Part shown: piece after piece, positions 25,631-32,163 of the stretch
Layout: each line of letters opens with the position of its first letter
How positions within the stretch are numbered: the stretch's first letter is position 1
IMG/VR virus record: IMGVR_UViG_3300032213_002773
Location: 1-46,788 of that record
From: a virus
Strand: one strand, 5' to 3'
Length of the DNA: 46,788 nt
The notes under the pieces: model-generated
What the model saw: only the letters and a program-made list of their open reading frames with translations
Databases searched by the model: none
What the model was told of the DNA's origin: nothing
Made by a program: the position numbers and the translations under genes

Positions 25631-25654
25631 AAACCACCCATTAAAGGGTGGTTT
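25631..25654 (-). terminator. Hairpin at the amidoligase stop (weak terminator)
   Basis: A perfect 9-bp stem AAACCACCC/GGGTGGTTT with a 6-base loop, overlapping the amidoligase stop codon. On the minus strand the right arm runs into TTTTCGC. Partial termination would reduce, not abolish, expression of the amidotransferase; it may also only protect the message end. Confidence 0.5.
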
Positions 25655-27224
25655 CCACGAACTCGACATCGTATTGTGAAAGCGGTGTCGGGTCGTCAAG
25701 CGTTGCAAGGTCGGTGTGAAGCATATTCTGCGTGTCGAACGACAGCGACTTTGACGTTGGGTGCGACTCGAATTTGACGATAAAACGTCGCGAATCCTGT
25801 CCGACGACACGAACAATTGACCCTAACTCGTAATAATGTCTGTTGTGACTGTTGTTGCCTATCACAACGAGGCTTTGTCCTAACACAATTTGCTTGGTCG
25901 GCAATGGTTTGAACTTGCGACGAGGCGTTTGCAATCTGTGTAGGTTACGTTGCGTCATGTAATCGTTCAACTCGGTGAAATTGGACACCTTCGCGAGTTT
26001 CACGACGGTTTGCCAGGACAGGTTGTTAACCGCAATGTCCTTGAGGTTCGCGAGTTGGCGCATAACGTCCATGAACTGAACAGACGCAAGGAAAGTATCG
26101 ACGTTTAGTGTACCACGGAACGCACGGACTTCGAGCGTGTGTCTGTGTAGCAGATTTACAATGCGATACTTCTCGCGAGAAGCAGTCGCTAGTTTGTCGG
26201 CAAACGAACGGTTCGTGTCGTCGTCGTTATACACGCCGTAACGGTCAGCCCAACGCTCGTAGTTGTAACGTGAACGACGAGAGAAAGTGAGAATTTGCTC
26301 GTAAAAACGCTCGAACAGGAACACGAAGTTGTCAACCGCTCTTTCGTTTTTGAAAGCCTTCTTGCTAACGTGAATATGCAAGCCGCACGTTTCAGTCTGG
26401 TGTGCGCGGAAGTGATTCGCAAGCGCAAAATCGAACGCTTTCTTGAACAGTTGCTTGTTTTCCGTGATAAACGCAAGTGTCATAGGGTGTGTGACGGCTT
26501 CAAACCCGTAGTTCGTTAGCGAGCCGTCTTCCTTGTTATACGTAATCGGGTAGTCCTCGTACTTCATGTTGTCGTCGAAGAAGTTCGCAACTGCAACACG
26601 ATTTGCCTGTCCCACGTTATTGCGACCATCTATCTCAATCTCACAACCGTAGAAAACTTGCGTGTCGCGTGGTTCACTAGGAAGCATGAAAAAGTACGTT
26701 TCAGGGCGATAATTGTACGGGTGTATACAGCAAGACTCATTCATGTTGAACGACGAATACTCGCAATCGTGTTCGCGGTAGCAGTATCTACACATAAATT
26801 CGTCGCAAGCACCACACTCGCGTTGGTCGTCGGTATGGTGAATCTCGTCGCACGTTTCACACGTGAACCACGAACCGTGGTTGTAATCCTCGACGGAAAT
26901 GTAACCGTGATTCGTAGTCGAGTACGTGTCGTCCTTGTGCCACCACTCGTCGTTGTACGTGTAACGGAAGCGGTCGTCGACAACATCTTCGTGAACCCAA
27001 CCTTCGGTCTTGACGTTACGCTGCGTCCAATAAGCGTGTGTGAAGTGGTCTTCGTGGTCTAGGACGACCTCGCCCCGACGCATATTGAAACTGTACTCGC
27101 AAATACGGAAATGCGCCTTAATGCAATCAGTACACGTAAGACCCTGCTCGGTTTCAAACAGACTTGCTCGTGGTAACACTACGTCGCACGTTTCACACGT
27201 AAACTCAATCGTCTTTTCTGTCAT
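25641..27224 (-). CDS. Amidoligase (COOH-NH2 ligase) with N-terminal zinc fingers
   Basis: 527 residues from ATG 27224 (GGAGA at 8 bases; a GTG at 27233 is too close). N-terminal CxxC pairs (C10/C13 and C31/C34), then a second cysteine-rich module around residues 122-155 (CETCDEI, ECGACDEFMCRYC). The core matches the phage/bacterial amidoligase family Amidoligase_2: YGCEIEIDG (E195, E197), NKEDGSLTNYGFEAVTHP (231-247), CGLHIHVS (H283, H285) and LEVRAFRGT (E365, R367). This is a glutamine-synthetase-like fold that joins an amine or ammonia to a carboxylate with ATP. The last ~90 residues resemble a small SH3/KOW-like barrel (GQSLVVIGN, GSIVRVVG). The substrate is unknown; zinc fingers suggest a protein or nucleic-acid target. 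Confidence 0.82.
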   Translation of the reverse strand: MTEKTIEFTCETCDVVLPRASLFETEQGLTCTDCIKAHFRICEYSFNMRRGEVVLDHEDHFTHAYWTQRNVKTEGWVHEDVVDDRFRYTYNDEWWHKDDTYSTTNHGYISVEDYNHGSWFTCETCDEIHHTDDQRECGACDEFMCRYCYREHDCEYSSFNMNESCCIHPYNYRPETYFFMLPSEPRDTQVFYGCEIEIDGRNNVGQANRVAVANFFDDNMKYEDYPITYNKEDGSLTNYGFEAVTHPMTLAFITENKQLFKKAFDFALANHFRAHQTETCGLHIHVSKKAFKNERAVDNFVFLFERFYEQILTFSRRSRYNYERWADRYGVYNDDDTNRSFADKLATASREKYRIVNLLHRHTLEVRAFRGTLNVDTFLASVQFMDVMRQLANLKDIAVNNLSWQTVVKLAKVSNFTELNDYMTQRNLHRLQTPRRKFKPLPTKQIVLGQSLVVIGNNSHNRHYYELGSIVRVVGQDSRRFIVKFESHPTSKSLSFDTQNMLHTDLATLDDPTPLSQYDVEFVETTL

Positions 27225-27384
27225 TTTGTACACTCTCCTGTTATTGTATAATGTGTGTTACTTGTTTGGGTTGTTGTACACAACCCAGATTACCAGGCGA
27301 ATTGTGATATACGACCATAGCAGAAAATCTGAAACATGGAACTCGAAGACAACCACCCCCTCTCGTGTTTTGTGTGTATGTGTA

Positions 27385-27939
27385 TTATGGCAAATCGACG
27401 AGTCCACCGTCACCATCACGTGCGAACCACTTATCGTCCTTATACACGTAATCGTATACGCCGTACCAAATGTCGTCGATATCGACACCGAAAAACTTAG
27501 CAATTTTGCTCGCGTTTGCGTAGGACAATGCCCAATTGCGCAACGCGACTTGCTTGATAAAGTGTTTACCTACGCCTGTTGCTTGCGCTATTTCGTTATA
27601 CGAATCGTCGATTGTGTGCTTTTTGAAGTTGTGTAACGTGCCTTCGATTGTATGCACTTTGTTCTTGTATAACGTTCGCTCGGCTGTGTAAACCTTGATT
27701 CGTTGCTGTAAATTGTTGTGCAACACTCGATTCTTGTAAGACGCTACGATTGCATCGTTCACTCTGCGCTTTTTCGGCTCGAAAAACGGAAGCGGCGCGT
27801 CCTCTAATACTCGACGAATGTGCAGTTCGCGTTTTACTTTGCGTAACTCTTCTTGCACTTTGTAAAGTTCGTCCGTGTGCTGGCGAGGTGCGTGGGCGGG
27901 TGCGGCTGTGCTGGTGCTGGTTTGTGCTTGTTCTGTCAT
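27385..27939 (-). CDS. HTH (XRE-like) protein with coiled coil
   Basis: 184 residues. A low-complexity Thr/Ala/Pro N-terminus, then a basic coiled coil (DELYKVQEELRKVKREL and later segments), then a C-terminal XRE-type helix-turn-helix: YNEIAQATGVGKHFIKQV, NASKIAKFFGVDIDDIW. It is the first gene of the amidoligase operon and is read away from the repeat-rich non-coding region. It could therefore bind the GTTAC/GTAATAC-type repeats there and at the promoters at 20.9 and 24.1 kb. Regulator or origin-binding protein are both possible. Confidence 0.6.
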   Translation of the reverse strand: MTEQAQTSTSTAAPAHAPRQHTDELYKVQEELRKVKRELHIRRVLEDAPLPFFEPKKRRVNDAIVASYKNRVLHNNLQQRIKVYTAERTLYKNKVHTIEGTLHNFKKHTIDDSYNEIAQATGVGKHFIKQVALRNWALSYANASKIAKFFGVDIDDIWYGVYDYVYKDDKWFARDGDGGLVDLP

Positions 27940-28267
27940 TGTCTACTCTCTCTCTGCCACAGTGGGCGGTTTATTAGCCGTTTCGGCATGGTAAAAGATT
28001 AGCAAAAAAAAGTGTCGGAAGTCTAGACCGAAATTACGAAGTAATTTTAATGTGTGTGTCTGTGTATGGGTGTTACGTATTCGTGTCACTATACGTGTTA
28101 CGTGGGCTGTTTTTGGGGCATTTTTGGCTCATTTTGTAATACACATTGTGTGCGTTACGGTGTGTTACGTAGTGGGTTTTCGACAGTTGGATTTTGGTTG
28201 AGAAAAAAAGTGGGGAAAATGTGTAATACAAGCGTTGTAATACGTATTTGTATATGTATATCTGTAT

Positions 28268-28292
28268 ATATATGTATATTATATACATATAT
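28268..28292. repeat. AT-rich perfect palindrome in the candidate origin
   Basis: Arms ATATATGTATA and TATACATATAT (11 bp) around TTA, within a run of TA-rich DNA from about 28245 to 28315. It is the most easily melted segment of the non-coding region and is flanked on both sides by GTAATAC/GTTAC elements. Confidence 0.7.
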
Positions 28293-28654
28293 TGTAAGTA
28301 AAAAAGTTTTTCCTATGATTCAAAAATAGACCTCTCCCCTGGTAACACACGTTTTGTTACACATATTCTGTAACACGTATAAAACCACCTAAAATATGGT
28401 GGGAATTGGAAAAATTTGGTCGTAAAACACGGGGTGCGCACACACAAATGTGTTACACGACGGAATCGGTGTCACAACTATGCGTTACACGAAGGCAAAC
28501 TCCCAAAAATATGCAAAAAATGGTGGATTTTGGTAAAAAAATCGACTAAAATCTGGCAAAATTGGCAGGATTTGGGTGCGAATTACCGTTTTTTGGGGCG
28601 GGGGGCGGGCGTGGCTGACACGTAGCGAAGTGAAGTGGCAGTCATGAAAAAATA

Positions 28655-28675
28655 TACCGTTACCGTTACCGTTAC
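28655..28675. repeat. CCGTTA tandem array, right copy
   Basis: Plus-strand TACCGTTACCGTTACCGTTAC: three and a half units of the hexamer found at 24047-24080. The two arrays are about 4.6 kb apart and bracket the amidotransferase, amidoligase and HTH genes. Confidence 0.75.
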
Positions 28676-28706
28676 TGTGTAAAAAGAGAGGCTTCGCCAG
28701 GCAAAT

Positions 28707-28751
28707 AAAAAAAAGGCAACACCCACAGAGCCTCAGCCCCGTGAGTGTTGC
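28707..28751 (-). terminator. Rho-independent terminator of the microprotein operon
   Basis: Minus strand GCAACACTCAC (28751-28741) pairs with GTGGGTGTTGC (28726-28716), 11 bp with one wobble, followed by a C and eight T (28714-28707). It is seven bases after the stop of the 26-residue membrane peptide. Confidence 0.85.
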
Positions 28752-28757
28752 GGTTGT

Positions 28758-28838
28758 TCAGCGTGTAAGTAGTAGCAAAGTAGGAAACACAAGATAAAAC
28801 AAGACGATGACGAGCAAAAGCAATCTTAAAATCCACAT
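28758..28838 (-). CDS. 26-residue membrane peptide
   Basis: ATG at 28838 with AAGGAGAG 7 bases upstream. The peptide is one continuous hydrophobic helix (ILRLLLLVIVLFYLVFPTLLL) with an Arg near each end, so it is probably a single-span membrane peptide. It is the last gene of a three-gene unit ending in a strong terminator. It could modulate membrane potential, block superinfection or act as a toxin-like peptide; none of this is shown. Confidence 0.6.
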   Translation of the reverse strand: MWILRLLLLVIVLFYLVFPTLLLLTR

Positions 28839-28860
28839 AACAATCTCTCCTTAGTTAGTA

Positions 28861-28876
28861 GGGGGCTTGCGCCCCC
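28861..28876 (-). ncRNA. Intergenic hairpin with GCAA tetraloop (copy 2)
   Basis: As minus-strand RNA: GGGGGC-GCAA-GCCCCC, a 6-bp all-GC stem closed by a GNRA loop, between the two membrane peptide genes. The same hairpin with the same flank (CCCCCTAC) occurs at 28996-29011. No U-run follows, so it is an RNA stability or processing element more than a terminator. Confidence 0.65.
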
Positions 28877-28879
28877 ATT

Positions 28880-28969
28880 TTATTTTAGGTAGTACGCGAT
28901 GAGCCAAATTCCTTGTAGAACAAACCAGATAAACATCAAAAGCACCAGCAGGAACATTATATTTTTCAT
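28880..28969 (-). CDS. 29-residue membrane peptide
   Basis: ATG at 28969 with AAAGGAGAG upstream. MKN is followed by a hydrophobic helix (IMFLLVLLMFIWFVLQGIWL) with several Trp and Phe, then IAYYLK with a basic end. It is probably a single-span membrane peptide. It follows the 171-residue gene after a GNRA hairpin and precedes the 26-residue peptide after the same hairpin. The pair may act together in the membrane. Confidence 0.6.
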   Translation of the reverse strand: MKNIMFLLVLLMFIWFVLQGIWLIAYYLK

Positions 28970-28995
28970 GTGCTAACTCTCCTTTCAGTGAGGTA

Positions 28996-29011
28996 GGGGG
29001 CTTGCGCCCCC
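28996..29011 (-). ncRNA. Intergenic hairpin with GCAA tetraloop (copy 1)
   Basis: Same 16-base hairpin as at 28861-28876, placed 11 bases after the stop of the 171-residue gene and before the 29-residue peptide gene. The GNRA loop exists only in minus-strand RNA, which fits the direction of transcription. Confidence 0.65.
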
Positions 29012-29021
29012 CTGTGGTTGA

Positions 29022-29537
29022 TTAGGCTTTCACTGATGCGCCAGCCGCACCGTCGTCGCCCTTCTTCTTCTTCGGCTCAGGCTTAGCGAGCATCGGCTTT
29101 CCAGCCGCTTCCCATCTTTTGATAGCCTCTTCCGCCGCTTTCTCGAAGCCGTCGGTGCGAGCGTATGCTACCAATTTGCCGATTGTCGGTACGTTGATGT
29201 TCAAGCGAGGCTTCTTGTCCGCCGCAATCCGTGCATCGTTCGTACGGTGCAGGATGTGTGCAATGCCTTCGGTCATTCTCACGACTTTATTCTCGAACGA
29301 GAGTTCCTTCGACGATAGTGCTGGTGTCGCTGGTGCTGGTGCTGGTGTCGCAGGCGTGGAAGCCTTTTTTCCTTTTCCTTTTGCGGGCGTCGCGGGTGCA
29401 GGTGTCGCGGGTGTCGCAGGTGCAAGTGCGCGGACGGCTGTAGTGAGTTCGGTCATGCTTGCGCCCATTGCGAGCATCATGTTTTCGAGCGCGGCGATAC
29501 GGTCTGCTTGAGTCGGTTTGCGGTTTTCTGTTGTCAT
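29022..29537 (-). CDS. Pro/Ala-rich hypothetical early protein
   Basis: 171 residues, ribosome site GGGAGATTATT. A short N-terminal coiled coil (QADRIAALENMMLAMGASM), then a Pro/Ala/Thr linker with repeated ATPA units and a KGKGKK break (residues ~39-77). A helical domain follows (FENKVVRMTEGIAHILH, TIGKLVAYARTDGFEKAAEEA), then a Lys-rich and Gly/Ala tail. Its base use is GC-richer than that of the virion genes. It is first in a unit with its own promoter, structured leader and terminator. No family recognised; an oligomeric, partner-binding or DNA-binding role is possible. Confidence 0.6.
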   Translation of the reverse strand: MTTENRKPTQADRIAALENMMLAMGASMTELTTAVRALAPATPATPAPATPAKGKGKKASTPATPAPAPATPALSSKELSFENKVVRMTEGIAHILHRTNDARIAADKKPRLNINVPTIGKLVAYARTDGFEKAAEEAIKRWEAAGKPMLAKPEPKKKKGDDGAAGASVKA

Positions 29538-29554
29538 AATAATCTCCCTTTTTT

Positions 29555-29635
29555 GGGACGCTACACGGGCGTCCCGTGATTGTGTGGGCGTGTCGCCCGT
29601 CGAGTGTGTTAACGCACTTGCTTTGTGTGAAGTGC
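29555..29635 (-). ncRNA. Structured 5' leader with three hairpins
   Basis: Three consecutive inverted repeats lie between the promoter and the 171-residue gene: GCACTT/AAGTGC (29614-29635), GGGCG/CGCCC (29586-29598) and GGGACGC/GCGTCCC (29555-29575). The last ends just before the ribosome site. The order suggests control of translation or message stability. Confidence 0.5.
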
Positions 29636-29657
29636 CCCCCGTTCATCTCACACTAAA

Positions 29658-29687
29658 AGAATACCACAAAAAAATGTATAAAGTCAA
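29658..29687 (-). promoter_or_regulatory. Promoter of the Pro/Ala-rich protein and membrane peptide operon
   Basis: Minus strand TTGACT (29687-29682), an 18-base spacer, TATTCT (29663-29658). The distance to the coding start at 29537 leaves about 115 bases of leader with three hairpins. Confidence 0.55.
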
Positions 29688-29736
29688 GTTTTTAATACGT
29701 TTCTCATAAAAGTTTTTTTATACGCTTATTTATATT

Positions 29737-29782
29737 GTCGATTGATTGATTATACATAGATAGGTATAGCAAGTCGATTGAT
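29737..29782. repeat. GTCGATTGAT direct repeats upstream of terminase, candidate packaging site
   Basis: GTCGATTGAT at 29737-29746 and 29773-29782, 36 bases apart, with several GATAG elements between and after (to about 29800). They lie in the 385-base gap between the divergent minus-strand unit and the small terminase gene. Terminase small subunits often bind repeats next to their own gene. The rest of the gap is AT-rich, with a C-rich run at 29846-29870. Confidence 0.35.
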
Positions 29783-29872
29783 AGGATAGACGGGGATAGG
29801 CTCAAAAACGACCACCGTTATTTTACCTACACACGCTTGCAGTTTCCCCCACAGCAACCCCTCCCCAAACTC

Positions 29873-29901
29873 TTCCCAAAAAAGTATTTTTGTAGTACAA
29901 T
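29873..29901 (+). promoter_or_regulatory. Promoter of the packaging/virion arm
   Basis: TTCCCA (29873-29878), a 17-base spacer, TACAAT (29896-29901), then AAAGGGGGAAG as ribosome site for the small terminase ATG at 29923. Only the -35 box is weak, which would fit an activated late promoter. Confidence 0.5.
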
Positions 29902-29922
29902 ACAAACAAAGGGGGAAGCCAT

Positions 29923-30327
29923 ATGCTGTTAGAAATGATAAAATCTTCCAAAGATTACCAAAACTTCACCGAAGAACAAAAAGAAATCACCGCAAGGCTA
30001 GCAACCACGTTCGAGCAACACTCCGAACATACCCTGCACCTGTCCCCGACAGAACTTGCACAAACGCTAAATTTTGGAAACAAACAACTCTGGCAAAATT
30101 TTCTCAACTTAGAGCCGACTAAACAATACATCAGGTCACAAATGGCGTTTAACGCACAGGTCGCACAACGCAAAGCCTTTCAAGCCTTGGAACGCGAAGC
30201 CGTTTCAGGCGACACAAACGCCGCTAAGCAGATTAACGAACTGTCAGGTATCTTAAACAACATTGACACGAACAAAATCATTGTTCTTCATCAGATAGAT
30301 AGGGGGAACACAGGTGAAACAAGATAG
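29923..30327 (+). CDS. terS: Terminase small subunit
   Basis: 134 residues. Position directly before the large terminase and composition fit a small terminase: a helix-turn-helix-like N-terminal half (LSPTELAQTLNFGNKQLWQNFL), a helical oligomerisation part (AQVAQRKAFQALEREAVSGDTNAAKQINEL) and a beta-strand tail (NKIIVLHQI). It would recognise the packaging site and load the large subunit. Ribosome site AAAGGGGG. It overlaps the next frame by 14 bases. The family assignment rests on context and fold pattern. Confidence 0.7.
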   Translation: MLLEMIKSSKDYQNFTEEQKEITARLATTFEQHSEHTLHLSPTELAQTLNFGNKQLWQNFLNLEPTKQYIRSQMAFNAQVAQRKAFQALEREAVSGDTNAAKQINELSGILNNIDTNKIIVLHQIDRGNTGETR

Positions 30328-30511
30328 AAAAGAACATAGAAGAGAGCAGTCCAGACAAGCCCAAGCCCAAGCCTTTGACGAGGGGTATCAGATGGGTTAC
30401 GCACAAGGAAGAAAGGACGGTTACTACCATGCTCTGCGAGAATTGCAAAACAACAAACATAACAACACCGATAGACCAACACCCAAGTTACCTGATATGC
30501 CCGAACTGTAA
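30314..30511 (+). CDS. Small basic hypothetical protein between the terminase genes
   Basis: 65 residues from a GTG at 30314 (AGGGGGA upstream). Very charged and Gln-rich (RKEHRREQSRQAQAQAF), then a DEGYQMGYAQGRKDGYYHAL helix with the GY...G...G repeat pattern common in small phage proteins, then a Pro-rich tail. It overlaps small terminase by 14 bases and the start of large terminase by 83 bases, which is a large overlap; the ribosome site supports it as real. Confidence 0.5.
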   Translation: MKQDRKEHRREQSRQAQAQAFDEGYQMGYAQGRKDGYYHALRELQNNKHNNTDRPTPKLPDMPEL

Positions 30512-31886
30512 CGCAATCGAACTGCAATACATTCCACAACCGTATCAAAAAGAAGCACACCAATTAAAACAAACCAACACTCTGCAAATTGTCGGTTTTT
30601 TCGGCGGCTACGGCTCAGGAAAGTCAAAAACGTCCCTTGCCGAGATTTTTCTACGAGCATTAGAAAACCCAAAAGGCACAGGACTGCTAACCGCACCGAC
30701 CTTGCAACAACTAAAAAGAACCACTTTAAAAACTTTTTTTAACGAAGTCTGCCCACCACCACTAATTGAGAGGTATAATAAAGCAGACGGGGAAATACGC
30801 TTAATAAACGGATTCACGTTTTACACGATTCCCAGCGACGACGAGGAAAAACTACGCTCGATTAACGCAGGACTCGTTCACATGGAGGAGGCGTCAGGTA
30901 TTAAACGGTCAATCTACGACCAACTCCTAACACGTATTCGTGACCCGTACGTGAAAAACAAACTATTCGCAGTCTGCTCTAACCCTGACTTAGGTTGGAT
31001 TAAAGAAGTGTTCGTAGACAACGAAAAACGCAAAAACCCACTACACCCACAGCACGATGATTTTAACCAACACATTACGACGTTTATATGGAAAACCGAA
31101 TTAAACACGTATTTACCACCCGACTTTATCGAAATTAACAAAAAAGGCAAACCAGAGTGGTGGATTAAACGTTACCTATTAGGAAGTTTCGAGCATTCAG
31201 AAGGTATGGTTTATCCGAACTTTGCAAACACAATCACCGAGCCGTTCGACATTCCAAAAAATTGGGAACGATTCGTCGCACTAGACCACGGACTCAGAAA
31301 CCCAACCGCCGTAGTGTTCGGCGCAATCGACCCAGATAAAGGAATTGCGTATATCTACGACCAATATTACGAGCCAAACCGCACCGTACCCGAACACGCT
31401 ACCAAAATTAAGCCAAAAATCGAAGACATTCCGTACGGTAGGTTAAGATTTATGGTAATTGACCCGTCAGCACGAAACAAGACCGACCCTGTAAACGGAA
31501 AGTCGGTACAGGGTTTATACCAAGAGTACGGGCTATTCTTTACAGAAGCCAACAACGCAATCGAAGCAGGGTTGTTAAAAGTAAATTCATACGTTAACAA
31601 CGACAGGTTAAAAATATTCAACACTTGCACCGACATTATTAAAGAAGGCTTAAACTACAAGTTTCCAGAAGTAACGATGGACAACGAGAAAAACCTGGAC
31701 GAAAAGCCTGTAAAACACAACGACCACGCAATGGACGCACTTAGATACGCCCTTATGCGACTACCAGACGACCCAGAATTATTAAAAACCGTTGCCCACG
31801 ACCCACCAAGAAGGTATAATAAGGTTGTTGATGATGAAGACGACGAAAACTATGACAAAAAAGGAGATTTTCTAAGTTATGTCTAA
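30429..31886 (+). CDS. terL: Terminase large subunit with N-terminal zinc ribbon
   Basis: 485 residues from ATG 30429 (AAGGACGG upstream); the frame is open further up, but that part overlaps the neighbour and lacks a ribosome site. Two CxxC pairs (C3/C6, C24/C27) precede the ATPase. Walker A GGYGSGKS (59-66), Walker B LVHMEEA, and CSNPD as motif III. The nuclease half has VALDHGLRNPTAVVFG, FMVIDPSARNKTD and HNDHAMDALRYAL with the usual Asp residues. It packages DNA into the prohead through the portal and cuts it. The zinc ribbon is not part of most large terminases. Confidence 0.92.
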   Translation: MLCENCKTTNITTPIDQHPSYLICPNCNAIELQYIPQPYQKEAHQLKQTNTLQIVGFFGGYGSGKSKTSLAEIFLRALENPKGTGLLTAPTLQQLKRTTLKTFFNEVCPPPLIERYNKADGEIRLINGFTFYTIPSDDEEKLRSINAGLVHMEEASGIKRSIYDQLLTRIRDPYVKNKLFAVCSNPDLGWIKEVFVDNEKRKNPLHPQHDDFNQHITTFIWKTELNTYLPPDFIEINKKGKPEWWIKRYLLGSFEHSEGMVYPNFANTITEPFDIPKNWERFVALDHGLRNPTAVVFGAIDPDKGIAYIYDQYYEPNRTVPEHATKIKPKIEDIPYGRLRFMVIDPSARNKTDPVNGKSVQGLYQEYGLFFTEANNAIEAGLLKVNSYVNNDRLKIFNTCTDIIKEGLNYKFPEVTMDNEKNLDEKPVKHNDHAMDALRYALMRLPDDPELLKTVAHDPPRRYNKVVDDEDDENYDKKGDFLSYV

Positions 31887-32163
31887 ATCTAATGAGTACA
31901 CGTTTTGCTTTAAGGACGGCTCTCTGGTAACGTTTTCGCTGACATTACAAGAGTTTGAGCGTGTGAAAGAGTGTTTTATCTCAAATCGTTCGCACGTTGT
32001 ATTAGACGAGCATATTTTTGCAAAAGATAGTATTTGGTTCATTAAGAAGCGAGAAGAACAACCGACAGATGAACAACCGTCAGCCATTCCAGAGTATATG
32101 GAACAAGACGTGTATGAGTTCTTTCAAAAAGAAAAATTGAACAGAGGTGAGTTTATTGGATAA
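31879..32163 (+). CDS. Small hypothetical protein between terminase and portal
   Basis: 94 residues; ATG overlaps the terminase stop by 8 bases, with AAAGGAG upstream. Beta-rich N-terminal half (YTFCFKDGSLVTFSLTLQEF, SHVVLDEHIFAKDSIWFIKK), then a Pro/Glu tail. It overlaps the portal start. Translational coupling with terminase and portal suggests a packaging or head-assembly helper; no family recognised. Confidence 0.6.
   Translation: MSKSNEYTFCFKDGSLVTFSLTLQEFERVKECFISNRSHVVLDEHIFAKDSIWFIKKREEQPTDEQPSAIPEYMEQDVYEFFQKEKLNRGEFIG

Larger units (their letters stand above)
27940..28757. other. Non-coding repeat-rich region, candidate replication origin or control region
   Basis: About 0.8 kb without a convincing gene on either strand; the open frames here lack ribosome sites and have unlikely composition. 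It contains a dozen or so GTTAC/GTAAC/GTAATAC elements: TGTTACGT at about 28071, 28096 and 28163; TGTAATAC at about 28135, 28222 and 28235; TGTTACAC/GTAACAC types at about 28340-28377, 28451 and 28482. Between them is an AT-rich stretch with a long palindrome (28268-28292). Then come a G-rich stretch (28595-28614), a CCGTTA array and a terminator. Iterons next to an AT-rich unwinding element suggest an origin. A palindrome GTCTAGAC lies at about 28021. Confidence 0.5.

Noticed and set aside
24529-27233. Long plus-strand frames antisense to the amidotransferase and amidoligase (for example 26658-27062)
   Set aside because: They arise from codon bias on the minus strand, have no ribosome sites, and their sequences are low-complexity Val/Arg/Thr.
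27258-27356. 32-residue hydrophobic frame on the minus strand between the HTH protein and the amidoligase
   Set aside because: It looks like a membrane peptide, but its GTG is only two bases from the purine-rich site and a TTG in another frame is better spaced. Start undecided, so not listed as a gene.
28595-28614. G-rich run as possible G-quadruplex
   Set aside because: The run GGGG-C-GGGGGG-C-GGG-CGT-GG does not give four separate tracts of three; only a weak two-layer form is possible.
28054-28625. Open frames of 91 and 69 residues on the plus strand in the non-coding region
   Set aside because: No ribosome sites, unlikely composition (Cys/Tyr/Val-rich from TGTG repeats), and they cross the repeat cluster.
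30770-31825. GGTATAATAA words inside the large terminase gene as promoters
   Set aside because: No -35 boxes at suitable distance; they fall in codons for conserved Tyr-Asn-Lys stretches.
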